Shown: positions 36,401 through 47,945 of the stretch, piece after piece | Layout: every line of letters starts with the position of its first letter | How positions within the stretch are numbered: position 1 is the stretch's first letter | Assembly (NCBI GenBank): GCA_037043455.1 | Contig: JAWPHD010001826.1 | Span: 1 to 64,000, forward strand | Direction: 5' to 3' | Length of the DNA: 64,000 nt | Source: Cyrtodaria siliqua | Taxonomy: Eukaryota; Mollusca; Bivalvia; Adapedonta; Hiatellidae | Position numbers and translations under genes: made by a program | Notes under the pieces: generated by a model | Told to the model about the DNA's origin: nothing | Database searches by the model: none | Seen by the model: the letters and a program-made list of their open reading frames with translations, nothing else

Positions 36401-37362
36401 TCATGCGTTTTATATTATTTCTTTTGTAGTAAATCTGTTCCTACATAATTTATTACATTTCTTATTGAACTTAAATGAATTGATTAATTAATTTCACGTG
36501 AACATGTATTAAACAAAATATAATTGTCCTTTTTTAAAAAAGAAGAATCTATATTTTTAAGTATATTATTATTCCTTATATTTAAGATTTTTTTTAGTTA
36601 AACATGAAATATAGCATACACAGTTATTTTACGTACATAGGAAGATGTTTATATATATTTGTTAACGAAAAATGAGCTATCATTTCTCTGAAATTTATAA
36701 TTTTAGTCAGTAGCTAATATTTTGCTGAAATTTGTTATTTATGGGTTGTGGTGTTCCGGCGCCATTTTAAAAAAAAGTGTACCATTTTATGCACCTATCA
36801 TTTGATATATAATAAGCCCATTTTCTAGCTGGTCCCAGCTAACTCCTTAACTAAGCGACTTTTTCGCCTATTGTCACTACAACATAATATCTGTCGTGGT
36901 TTGCAGGAAACTGCACGCATCATATGGTAAAAATAAGGCCAATATGGAGAGAAACTCGGCCAATATGAGAAAACTCGGCCAATATGAAATTCAAGCAATC
37001 TGATTGGATAAGCCAACACGGCCAATATGACCAAGGCTTTGTTTACTTTAAGGACGCCATTTTGTAGAAAAGAAACACAACGTTGCAGAGCTATGTTCGC
37101 CTATGTAATGTAGACAATCAAAATAATTAAGGTTTGATTATTTGTAAATTCGGTTTCATCGACTTGGCTGAAATATAGCTATAATCACGTTCGTGTGTGA
37201 TTTTCCAACGCGCCGTCGAGCTGTAAAAGTGGTAGATTTATTTGAATCAGATACTTGTTATTAGGTGATATTTTGAACATATTTACATCTTGTTTTATCT
37301 TACCTGTAAATGATTTAAAACATAGGAATAAAGAAATATATTAAGTTGTTAATAAATAAAAA
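33431..37362. other. insert interior, no gene supported
   Basis: Short frames of 60-83 codons occur on both strands but show no recognisable domain, splice consistency or duplication. CCTTCCAAAAACTATAT is tandemly doubled at about 35749-35800. GGCCAATATGA-type phrases are repeated near 36930-37030 and return in the hairpin at the insert's right end. Confidence 0.45.
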
Positions 37363-37505
37363 TGTCATTAATTAAGTGTTTTCATACTGGCCCTGTTATT
37401 GGTCCTTGGACTGTCATACTGGCCCGCGAACTTCGGCCTTGGGCGAATATGACAGTCCTTGGACCAATAACTGAGCCAATATGAAAACACTTAATTAATA
37501 ACATC
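37363..37505. repeat. long hairpin at the right end of the insertion
   Basis: The left arm (CATTAATTAAGTGTTTTCAT, then CTGGCCCTGTTATTGGTCCTTGGACTGTCAT without the last bases) is mirrored by a right arm (ATGACAGTCCTTGGACCAATAA, then ATATGAAAACACTTAATTAA). Arms are about 60 bp around a GC-rich centre (GGCCCGCGAACTTCGGCC). Such ends are typical of foldback or MITE-like elements. Confidence 0.8.
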
Positions 37506-37508
37506 ATA

Positions 37509-37625
37509 GCATCTCGTATGCATGGAGGTTATACACAAACCGCACATACTGTCAATAACGATATGCATCTCTTATGCATGAAGGTTATACACAAACCATA
37601 CATACTGTCAATAAAGATTTGCAAA
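37509..37625. repeat. 56-bp array, unit 2 (right part)
   Basis: Two remaining units follow the insertion, in the same orientation and register as the left part. Confidence 0.9.
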
Positions 37626-37649
37626 AATAGAAGCAAAGTATGTGACCAA

Positions 37650-38215
37650 TTATACAAGGGTTGACAATAGGGGTACCGCATTGGAACGTTTAAAGGGCAA
37701 AAAGGCCGACGTTGGGGTGAGGGTGGGCGTGGACTTAAACCAGGTTCTAGGGTGCACTCTTATCCTAGTGAATGCTTTATCCTGTAACAAACTAGGCAAC
37801 ATTAAAAGGCAATACAGCATAACACAGATATGATCATGTATATATGAATATAAATATTAACGTATAGAAAGTCACACAGAAAATTCTCAGTGACTTGGCA
37901 GAAGCCAGAGTGACCAGAGAATACTCCATTAAAGGCACGATTGAAGACAAACATCCCATATTACCATCTTGTTCAGGATTTAGGTAGGCGTCATAGGAAG
38001 ATTCCACAATGTCTTTAGGTCATCGTACAATCAAAGAGGAAAGCATACAGGCGAACTGCAACTCGGTTAACCACTAAATACGCAATGCGTTGCAAAATGC
38101 ATTGCGTATTAACCTCTTTTGGTACATTTTCTATAAAGTTTAATAATGAATGTATGAAAGTGATCATGACCTAGGAACTTGTCAAGGATCTTGCGTATCT
38201 TTCATCGGTTGAATG
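37650..38215 (+). repeat. dispersed repeat R1, unit 2 copy
   Basis: It is collinear with 19565-20130 (ACAATAGGGGTACCGCATTG, TTGGCAGAAGCCAGAGTGAC, CTTGTCAAGGATCTTGCGTA) and supports the segmental duplication of the array plus R1 together. Confidence 0.8.
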
Positions 38216-39335
38216 CTTAAATGTGGCCCACTCATATGAGCTATAATTGTATGTATGTATGCGTCTATATGTTAATTGTGTCTCCAGACAAGTGGGTTAT
38301 GATGTAGAGATACAGTTCATCAGCATGTGTTGTAGCTATCCTTTTTAGTAAGTGACTTTGAACTGCCAATGAATTGGAAAGAACAATCGGAAATTGTTCA
38401 ACGAAACTTGCCTTCGTGTTTGTCTGTTTGCGTGTCTGTTTCTGTGTTTTGTGGTTTACTGTCCTCCTTGAATGCTACTTTCCCTGTCCGATCTTTTTAT
38501 ATTTCTTTTGAATCACATTGAAAATAAAAGTATTAAATTAGATTTGTTTTAACCATTTTATCATCTCACTCACAAAGTCATTATTATTATTATTATATTA
38601 TTATTATTTCGATATGCTTTCGACATATTATCATATTTGTAGTCGTATTCAGTTGACAGGTGTAGCTACTACACTAAGTTTCTTTATTCGAGTCATTATT
38701 ATAAGTTGGATTGAACACACAGTTAATAAGTACCTATATGATTGTACATAATGATTTGGCAATGTTGGTGGGGACTGCCTCGTCACGGCGTCAAATTATC
38801 ACGCACATCATATACATATCATTTTATAAATATTTTTCATCAATTTTAATTTACATGACTTCCCAGTTAACCAACTTATTTCAAATATAATTTCAAAAAG
38901 TACTCTTGTGTCCGGGAATTAGATTCGTGATTCGGTGACCCCACGAAGCACACAACGACGCCCCGCACGCAAAGTACAATGTGTCAATTCAGCATTGGTT
39001 TCCACACATAGTGGGACCATGGAATTGTTCATTTGGTTTCAATTACATCTCTGTTATATAAACACAATAGTTTGCTAGCGACAACTTTTTTAAAGATTTT
39101 GTAACGGCAGAGAGCTTTAATCCTTATTTGTTAAAAACTGTTTTATATTATTTAAGGAACTGCCGGGAGGCGGGGTTTAATACACCCCACTTTCTTTCTC
39201 TTATTTGTATATACGTATTTATTTAATAAAGATTTATGAAAAAAAAAATCGTCATAGCTAGGCGCCCTGCCGTAGTTCGTCCGAAGGTTGTCTGTCCTTG
39301 GTAGCTCACAAATATTTCTCCCTATATATATATAT
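38216..39335. other. unit 2-specific spacer
   Basis: The spacer has an inverted R1 leader fragment at about 38400-38510 (CTGTCCTCCTTGAATGCTAC) and an (ATT)n run at 38580-38610. A stretch at 38940-39250 has TATATAA near 39056, AATAAAG near 39225 and a following A-run. That could be the 3' part of a retroposed sequence or an LTR remnant, but no partner LTR or coding part is visible. Confidence 0.35.
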
Positions 39336-39339
39336 ATTT

Positions 39340-41050
39340 ATATATACACATTTAACTCCAAAACGCTATACAATAGGTTATATGGTCTACACAGACCCTG
39401 ATTAAATATAAATACTACTATTTAAAACGCTATATTGAAAAACAAGTCATGTTTATCAAACGACAAAACATAATATTGAATGCAATTTAGGTGAAATACT
39501 TTTAACGTTAGGTGCTACTTAATTATATTTCCTATTAATAGCAAATGAATATCGGTGCGTTTTTAAAATATGTTTAACGGCAACAATACGTATAAATAAG
39601 TATGAATATAGAAAAGGATCTATAACCTAGCAGGAAGTAAATTTATGTGTTGCTGTCAATCGGATATAGATGTTTAACGTTACAGTCGCTGTGTATAAAT
39701 GTTGGAATATATTATACAGGGATAATGATGTACCGTGTATACATAGTACACAGAGTACAGATTACAGGGATTAGAACTTTTTTAAATGATGTACCGTGTG
39801 TATATATGTTACATGCGTTAACGGAATACATATAGCATATAATATAACTTTCCGAAATGATATACCGCGTATATATGTTACATGCGTTAACGGAATACAT
39901 ACCCCATGGATTATAACTTTCCGAAATGATATACCGTGTATATATGTTTCACGCGTTAACGGATTATAACTTTCCTATACGATGTACCTAGTGCAATTTG
40001 GATCAGATTATTCGGGTTCACGTTGGGTTTCTAAAAGGTTAGACGATTGAATAACCGAAATGTAGTTCTGTTAGACTGTGTATCATAAAGTACATTTGGG
40101 TGTTTTTATTTAATCATTCTGTAGAACAATAAGTAGTATTTTCATTATTATATAGATACTCTATCCCATAAACATGGGTTATAAACTTACAGGACACGAG
40201 ATAATATTGTATTTGTAGCATGTTCGGTAACGTTTCCTTTGTTGAATGCAAAGCATTAACATCGTTTAATTTAGGGTAACTAAAGGGTCTTTGCTATACC
40301 GTACAACTACCAGATAGAGGAATTTAGAGTAAGGTCACTCTGACTGAATTATCTAAGTACTAAGTACACCATGCTACAACAAATAGAGTCTGTCTTAGCT
40401 CGTTATTTAAAACACCTCGATGCCCATTGTAACAACGCTAAAGGTAACAACTCCGCTAAATGTAACAATTACATGTACCGCTAAAATTAACAGCGCTTAC
40501 GCCACAGATGCCACAGTAACTAAAAATAACCCGTTTACTCAATTTTCATTGAAACTGTACATGTTGGAAAAAGTTGCTACCCTTAGCGTTAGCCTTGTTA
40601 CCTTCAGTTACCCATCTCGGTGTTTGAATATTCCAACTCGCTGAAACCCGACTCTATCTATTACTTGTATTACCATTGGTTGTAATAACAAAATACACTA
40701 GTGATTTAAATACACAAGAAGAAATATCACTTTAACATCTATTATTTGGCAGATGTAAGATTAATTTTAAAGAGACAAGAATAACAGATGTCTATCCAAC
40801 AAAGGTAAAACAACAATAATGTGTTTCTCCTACATACATATTCAAGTGCATACGCACTACCTACGCCCCATGAACCGTCCGATTTAATTTAAATTGTTTG
40901 ATCTGGAAAACTCACGCTAATTGTGTTGTATAAATCGCTACTATCAATTCATCGAATGCTTTCAGGTTATTAACCGGGTATTTGAATTATTTGTTTTAAA
41001 ATAAAAACAAACAAAACAAACACAAATAGCTTATAGATTGGAATATACCG
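39340..41050. repeat. trailing block T, copy 2
   Basis: It is collinear with 21236-23100. It includes an extra duplication of the TATACCGYGTATATATGTTAC / GCGTTAACGGAATACATA segment (39785-39965, three rounds), two or three CCGCTAAAGGTAACA units near 40430-40480 and the CATGAACCGTCCGATTTAAT end. Confidence 0.75.
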
Positions 41051-41077
41051 GGCGGGCGTCGAGCGGAGGGCGGGCGG

Positions 41078-41285
41078 TTAAATATAAGCTCGTTAACATC
41101 TAAGGAAAACAAAGCCCGTAAACACCTTAGAAAATAGAAGCTTGTAAACATCTAAGAAAATAGAAACTCGTAAAATATTAAGGATATAAAAGATTGTAAA
41201 ACTCTAAGCAAATAGGAGCTTGTGAAATTCTAAGAAAATAGAAGCTCGTTTCCATTTTAGGAAAAAGAAGCTCGTACAAATCTAA
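41078..41285. repeat. remnant of the 26-bp array, unit 3
   Basis: Its units match 23140-23345 almost base for base (AAGCTTGTAAACATCTAAGA, GCAAATAGGAGCTTGTGAAA). The unit 2 and unit 3 remnants therefore share their history, separately from the expanded array of unit 1. Confidence 0.85.
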
Positions 41286-41402
41286 ATGACATAGTTGAAT
41301 TGGGGTTTACGGCGCACTTATACAAAATGGTCATAAAGCGCCTAGCAGGAATGAACACACTGAATCTAGACCCATAAGAAACTTTATAAAATGGACTTTC
41401 TC

Positions 41403-42505
41403 AACAATGGAAATGTATTTGTAACCACTGGAGTCGTAATTTACCACACAACATCTTCTAGGATAAACAAACGTATTTTTATTTGGGCCTATAATAAAGC
41501 GACTCGATTTTTTAAGAATTGGGTTGATGTTATTACCGAAAAGTTTCAGGAGATTGGTCACAATACTTATTCTGATATATCTGTTCCCTTTCCAAAGACT
41601 AAATTTATAGACGATGTCACTGGAGCCTTAATGGATGTTTTAAAATGAAAAAAATAGTATTAACAAAGTAGAAGGTGTAAATGGAGTAGGTAAAAACAAG
41701 TTGTGAATGTATAGATTGTTTAAATCTGAATATAGTGTTGAACCTTAGTGTACACTAATACTACCATTAAAACACAGGTCTGCATTTGCTAAATTTAGAA
41801 GTGGTGTCGCACCCTTAAGAATTGAAACTAGTCGATATGAAAATCTAAGAGAAAGTCAACGCTTTTGTTCCTTTTGTGTTAAAGAGCTTGAGGATGAAAA
41901 ACATGTTATTTTAAAGTGTAGCATGTATGTTGACATCAGAAAGATCTTGTTAGACAAGGCATATTCTTTTTGTCCGGATTTTGTAAATTTAAACGATATG
42001 GATAAATGACTTACATGTTTTCCAATAAGGAGATGATTCGATTATGTGCCAAAACCTGTTTTAACATTCTTCAAAAACGGAATGCTGTTTTATATACATA
42101 GTAAATAGCAGTTCTGTGAAAAGTATAAAGCATGTTGTCTGTTTCACAATTCAGGGTATATAATATACCTATTATTTACATAATATATATAATTTATTTT
42201 AGTACATATTTTGTTTGCTGTGGTTTAACTATGTTTTAACCATAAATAAAAACTAAATTTGTATGCATATATACTGAATGCATTTAATGCATTTATAATG
42301 CATATACAATCATAATTTTAGAAATCCTAGTATATGTCTTGTAGCTATCATATTTCACTATCGCTCATGAACAGTCTCAATCAAACCGAGAATGCAATAT
42401 TCCGTATGTGTCGTTTTCGGCCATTTCCAAAGGTCCATTATCATACTATTTTCTGTGGTGTATTAAGCGTGGGGACTTGCCATATCTAATATAACCATGG
42501 TTGAA

Positions 42506-42536
<31 letters not shown>

Positions 42537-42784
42537 CTATGCGATTAATCCCTTTGGGGTATTGCTTCAGTAGTGAGTCTGATGTGTGACACGACTGGTG
42601 CAATATATCCAGGACCAATCGAATAAGTTAAATGTCTATCATATTGTTTTATTGTTGTGAATGTGAAATTTAATTGCATATAGTCTCTTGTAATTCTTTT
42701 AGGATGGCATAAATAAAATCATGTGTAATGTTTTATTGTATATACTATTGTACTATGACGAGACTTTAATAAACTATAAAACTA
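41403..42784 (+). mobile_element. LINE 3' fragment inserted upstream of copy 3
   Basis: In the other units AATGGACTTTCTCA continues straight to the CAGAACTT sequence found here at 42785, so 1.38 kb were inserted. The insert reads as the C-terminal part of a non-LTR retrotransposon ORF2 with frame breaks. The stretch FAKFRSGVAPLRIETSRYEN is followed by CSFCVKELEDEKHVILKC and then YVDIRK. This CxxC...H...C pattern after RIETSRY is typical of CR1/L2-type ORF2 ends. The 85-codon frame at 41391-41648 is an upstream part. The tail ends near AATAAACTATAAAACTATG. A (TA)n run sits at 42505-42531. Confidence 0.65.
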
Positions 42785-44023
42785 TGCAGAACTTTAGAGT
42801 TGCTTGGACAATCCAATTACGCTTGCTTCACGTTTGTTTGTTTTTTTGCCACCACTCAAATGGCACCTTGAAGTAATGCACGGATCATGACGATAACCAA
42901 ATGTTATGGACAATAAAAGAAAACGGGAAAACGTTCTTGAATTTGGCGTGATTGTTCCCCTCTGCAAGACAAGCACTATTCTTGCCCAATAACTATAACG
43001 CGTATTTCAGCAAAACGAGATATACATGTAAAACTTATCCCAGTTTGCTAAAAGTGGGCCACTAAATAAAAATACAATATAAAGCGTTTGACATTACTGT
43101 TGGTTTATATCTCCTCATATAACTTGATTGATTGACTAGCTAGCGTATTTGAATGGAGGAAACTAATTATACAGCCATTTAAATACACATGAGAATTAAA
43201 TCAACCACAAGGGCTTGGTATGAAATAAAACATTTGTTTTAAAGGGAATGTAGGCATACATCCAAACAATCGTCATTATTGAGTGTTCCGAAAAATTGTT
43301 AACAAGTGTAAGAATTATCAAAATCGGATGATATACAAAGGGGATATGATCATTTGAAAGTTCCTTTGAAACGGATACACAAGTCGCCATTTTGAGAACT
43401 ATGACACCCTAGTTCTAAATTATTTTACCATATATGGAATATACATTATATGTTACTTTACTGATTTATAGGGGGAAAGCAGTCATAGGAACTGCTTAAA
43501 AAATAAGTTTCTAATGTGTAATAATGCATTATATGGCCAGTAAAGTAGTTTGCGTTTATTTAAAATTATTTTCTATGCTTAAATTCTATTTATAAATAGA
43601 CCCTTTCCCATAAATGATAATTAAGAATATGATGTCGTATGTTTCTAACAGGACAATTGTCTTTATAAATGTAACACAAATGAGACTTGTACTAATTCAA
43701 GATAGACGGCGATTGTGTACGATTTCGTTAACTTATCAGGTATATTGTTTAAATTCTAATACTGTATATTAATGGACTGCAAACGATTTCCTTCATCATG
43801 ATATTTTTAATATCCTACAGTGGAGCTCTTAGCAATAGTTATATTTTAATTATATCATTTATAGTAATTATTTTGAAATCGTCGTTAACCAAGGCAGGCT
43901 CCGATAATTATCACCCCTGTAAGTATTTATCAGGTATAATTAACGACAAATCGTGTCGTGTGCCAACTAGTATAACGACCGCACGCTTCCGTCGGAACGG
44001 AAGTAATTATGTAATTATTAAAC
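42785..44023. other. conserved upstream flank of RASSF-like copy 3
   Basis: It is collinear with the flanks of copies 1 and 2. The palindromic CTTCCGTCGGAACGGAAG is kept at about 43986-44003. A 141-codon frame (43798-44223) runs through the promoter and into the start codon in frame. It is not open in copies 1 and 2 and covers the TATA box, so I do not treat it as coding. Confidence 0.6.
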
Positions 44024-44062
44024 CACGTGCCACGCGATTAATTCAAATCACCAATATAAAAG
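44024..44062 (+). promoter_or_regulatory. core promoter of RASSF-like copy 3
   Basis: CACGTG at 44024-44029 and TATAAAAG at 44055-44062 have the same 31-bp and 142-bp spacings as copies 1 and 2. The short upstream ORF ATG ATC TGA is at 44105-44113, as in copy 2. Confidence 0.7.
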
Positions 44063-44196
44063 TTGGTAAATCACTGACCAGAGAATTGACTCCTCATATT
44101 CTTCATGATCTGATCATCAACATTAGTTCTTCTAACACTACCGACGTTGTATTACTCACTATCTATTTTGAAAAGAGAATTGTATCAACCAGGAAA

Positions 44197-47100
44197 ATGG
44201 TAAGTGCCCTTAACTTCAATTGAGTCTATAGTTAAAATTTACACAAGTGATAACAATTGGAATGAACTTTGTTTAAAAATTGGAATGAACTTTGTTTAAA
44301 TGCATGCACGTGATATTATATTCAAGAATAATTAAAGGAATTTTGATGTGGGGTTATTTTCTAATTATTCGCCGAAGTTATTCCATACACCCATCTTGCT
44401 CATAGCGAACACACGTGTGCATTAATATATGCATGTGTTTATAGATAGATATTTTATTCAAACATAAGGCATTACGCCCAACAGTTCACATGCAAATAGT
44501 ACATACATTTAAACATGTATATGAAATACACACAATATTTTCCAGTTAATGACAATTTGTCTAATTTCATAGGTGAGTTTCAAGATCATCTGTAGATGTT
44601 ACTAGTTAAAAAGTATTTGACAACTATTAAGGTTATAAGTGTTTAATATATATTTTTTAATTAATATTCCTAAGTACTGATCAGAACACATTTATATCTG
44701 TGGACATAAATGGAGAAAAGTGATATTTATTTATAAAACATGTCGTCTCTTCTTTTAAAACTTTTACAAATGAAAACGGACAGTTTCTTTAATAAACTCT
44801 TGTTTTCTGTTGTCATAAGTTCAATAAATTTTGGTATGTTTGGCCGTTTCCAAAAATATTTGTTAACATAGTCTTTTCTAATATCTTGATATAGTGAACA
44901 CTCCAATACAAAGTGAAATTCGTCTTCTAGTATATTACATATCTGGCATTTTCTTTCGGATCTTGGTGTTTTATTTGGTCTATGCCATCGACCAGTTTCT
45001 ATTTCTAACCTGTGACTAGAGACTCTTAGTTTTGTAAAAAAAGCTCTAAATTTCTTTATATTTAGTACATCTAGATAATACTTAAACCTGAAATCTGATA
45101 TTATTCTGTATGTACTAGCTCTAGTGGAATCCGATAATTCAGCATTCCAATTGTGTATAAACATATCTTTAATTCGTTGCTTAAATATGTTAATGAAATA
45201 CGCTATGTTTTCTACTCCTTGAGAATACCAAACTTCGTTAAATCCTGTTCGTTCCAATAACCCTTTAACTTGAGATGCCCAGTTTAATTTGTTTGGGATT
45301 ACGATCAGATCATCTAACATAACATTATACATATTTTTTATATATTTGCGATCACTCGTACGTGTAATTTTTAACCAGAACCGGATAATATAGGCCATAC
45401 GTTGAATTTTTAAAGGGACTCTCCCGAGTTCTTCATATATGAAATTGTTTTGAGTTTGTGTTTTAACACATAAAAGTTGTTTACAGAATTGAAGGTGTAC
45501 TTTCTCTAACTTTTCCGCATTTGAGAATCCCCATATCTCTGCGCCATAAGTTAATATTGGCAAAATGAGTTTATCAAAAATGTCTAAAGTGTGACTGACC
45601 GATAAGTCAGTAAATTGATTTATATGACTTCATTTTGAAGATTGCCTTTAATGCCTGGCCACTTAATGATTCTAACGTTTGATCAAAAGAACCGCTTGTG
45701 GTAAAGACAATTCCCAAATAGGTAAACTTATTTACAATTTCAATTACAGTATTATTATATGTGAACACTAGGTTCCTTTTTATCTGACCGCCTTTTTTAA
45801 AAAGCATGATCTTCGTTTTATTTTCATTTACAACCAATTTCCATTTCTGGCAATAACTGTAGAGTATATCTAACCCATCTTGTAGCCCCTTTTCAGAATC
45901 CGAAAATATCACTATGTCATCAGCGTATAATAGTAGCAGCAACTTTAACATTCCAGTATCGATACCTTTAAAACCATTCAGTGTAAAAAATTCTTCTAAA
46001 TCATTTACATACATAGAAAATATAAAAGATGACAAACAATCGCCCTGTGGCGCTCCAAGATAACAGCTAAAACTGTCACTAAGCTGGTTTTGATACTTTA
46101 CTCTTGATTTTATGTTCGTATACAATGATTTAATAATATTAAGTATTTTACCTCTCACTCCATAATTGCATAAGTTTATAGAATATGTTTTGTCTAACCA
46201 ACAAATCCAAAGCTTTAGTGAAATCTTTAAAAGTTACATATAACTTTTTTTTTCATTCAATATATGATTTATCAAACCATGGAGAACGAATAGGTTATCA
46301 ATAGTTCCCATATGTTTTCGAAAACCAGCCTGTGCTTCAATATAAATATAATAATCCTCAGCCCATGTAGTTAACCTGTTGTTTAAAATTATTGTGAATA
46401 ATTTACCGAATGTACTCAGTAATGTTATCCCTCTATAGTTTTCTGGTTGGTTTATATCTCCATATATGTCAGTATTATGATATTCTACAATTGTTTATTG
46501 TTCATATTGTCTGTCTTCGCTGTTTCAGGTGTTGTAATGTTAGTTTGAAAACCTTCTTTTTAGCCATTTCTGGACACTTGTGATTATCGTGTTGGTTGAA
46601 GTAGTTGAATAAGATAACGATGAGCCAATGTTTATGTAATTATTTCATTTATTATTAAGTATCGCGAATAAAAACAAATGTACATGCCATAGTTTACCAC
46701 CATCACTTATTTTTGTTTTACCAATTCATTTCTCAGTGCATTATTAAATTACATATATCATTATTTACTGATTCCTTTTACAGATTGATACTCCAAAGCA
46801 AAGACAAAGCGTTAGTGTTATTGTGAATAACGAGGCTGTCATCATCAAGGATGTCACGAGGTACACAACTTGTGATGACGTAATCAAAATGGCGCTTCAA
46901 ACGTCTGCACTTTATGACGATACTTATCGTTTTGCATTGTTTGTACTTTGCACCAACGGTGTGGAGAAAGTGTTGTCTGGGAAAACTAAAATCCTGAAGG
47001 TATTACGATCTTTGGGAGCGGACGAAAACAAGTCTGCTATTGTTCTTAAACCAACTGACTCTGGCAAATCAAAGATGGCCGCTATACCACGTGCCAAACA

Positions 47101-47896
47101 GCAGCTGCAGGGTTTAAGGTCAATGATTATGAAAATCTCAAAGCGTCGCTCAGACAAGAAACATGATTCTATCAAGAACAACTTGAACAAAATTAACAAT
47201 GGTCTACAGATCAGCATGAAGGGACAAAACATTACATCCGGTACTACAGACAGGACCATGAACAATTCAGACGCACAGGTTTCGGGAAAATTAGAACTGA
47301 TGCACCGTTATATCAATGATAGTCTAAACTACACACACGTCTCTGATGGATGCTGTTCATTATTTACAAAAGATGGACGCAGCCGTCTTCCAACGTCGCA
47401 AAGTTTTCACAGAAGTATCTTGAACAACGCATTCGTAAATGAACTTGATGATGATTTTAAATCGCACGATGATGCGTTTGTTGACAGCATTGCGAGTATT
47501 GAGGACTCTGTAAGTTCTGTTCTAGATGATACAGTCATTCTGAAAGGAAGGGATCTATTTAATGATTGTCTAATCGACGAGGACGATGAAGCCTTTGTCA
47601 GCGATTGTGATGATGACGAAAACGTTATCGACGAGGACAATGAAGGTAGCAGCATTTGTGAGTTGAAAAGAAATATCTACGATGTCGATGCGGATGAGAC
47701 AGTTGTTAACCTGGATACGATTAGAAACATTTTCAGTAACGATGGCGTATTTACTATTCCATCATTCGACGAAGCCTTAGAACGTTTCATGAATACGTTA
47801 TTGAAACGTTCTGACGACGAGACAAGTGATGAAGGTCTGAGTTCCATGGGAAGTGATGTGCACCTGTCTGAAGCTGGTGCACGTGTCAAAATATAG
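44197..47896 (+). CDS. RASSF-like Ras-association domain protein, copy 3
   Basis: ATG at 44197-44199 is followed by the donor GTAAGT. The intron is 44200-46783 and holds a 2 kb LINE. Exon 2 is 46784-47896 with TAG at 47894-47896. The product is 371 residues starting MIDTPKQRQSVSVIVNNE. The RA domain is intact (VTRYTTCDDVIKMALQTSA, LSGKTKILKVLRSLGADENK). Relative to copy 1 it lacks one residue before RSRLPT (TKDGRSR for TKEDGRGR), an in-frame 3-bp difference. The acidic region and the SDEGLSSMGSDVHLSEAG end are present. The frame is open, so the gene could still work if the enlarged intron is spliced. The inserted LINE is antisense to the gene. Confidence 0.75.
44444..46463 (-). mobile_element. 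5'-truncated CR1/L2-like LINE in the intron of copy 3
   Basis: Removing this stretch restores the intron to about 560 bp, like copies 1 and 2, and joins GTGTTTATA to the TATATGTCAGTATTATG seen in them. On the minus strand the reverse transcriptase begins just inside the right border (ENYRGITLLSTFGKLFTIIL, QAGFRK). After a frame break in a T-run near 46240 it continues at 46158-45607 with LGAPQGDCLSSFIFSMYVND and the catalytic LLLLYADDIVIFSDS. A further frame (45563-44727) gives PILTYGAEIWG and the terminal zinc motif CQICNILEDEFHFVLEC. The 3' end carries an ATCTATCTAT tail. The endonuclease and ORF1 are missing. It is not functional because of truncation and at least two frame breaks. Confidence 0.85.
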
Positions 47897-47939
47897 GAAT
47901 GATTGAAGTAACAATACACACTATATACTTTAGAATTCA

Positions 47940-47945
47940 AATAAA
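47940..47945 (+). promoter_or_regulatory. polyadenylation signal, copy 3
   Basis: AATAAA lies 43 bp after the stop codon, as in the other two copies. Confidence 0.6.

Larger units (their letters stand above)
31200..37508. mobile_element. 6.3 kb insertion splitting the 56-bp array
   Basis: The array breaks off at 31199 and picks up at the next expected base at 37509, so these 6,309 bp were inserted into one repeat unit. The left end reads TTATTAATTAACTACTTAAT. The right end, seen on the other strand, contains TTATTAATTAAGTG after a few bases, suggesting short inverted ends. A TA or similarly short target duplication is possible but not certain. No open frame above about 112 codons exists inside, and none resembles a transposase or polymerase. 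The insert is either a non-autonomous element or a nest of older repeats. Confidence 0.6.

Noticed and set aside
38760..39260. Solo LTR
   Set aside because: A TATA-like site, AATAAA and an A-run are present, but no TG...CA ends with a matching target duplication or a second copy could be shown.
43798..44196. In-frame N-terminal extension of RASSF-like copy 3 (133 codons)
   Set aside because: It runs through the TATA box and E-box. The equivalent frame has stops in copy 1 (near 12906) and copy 2 (near 24652).
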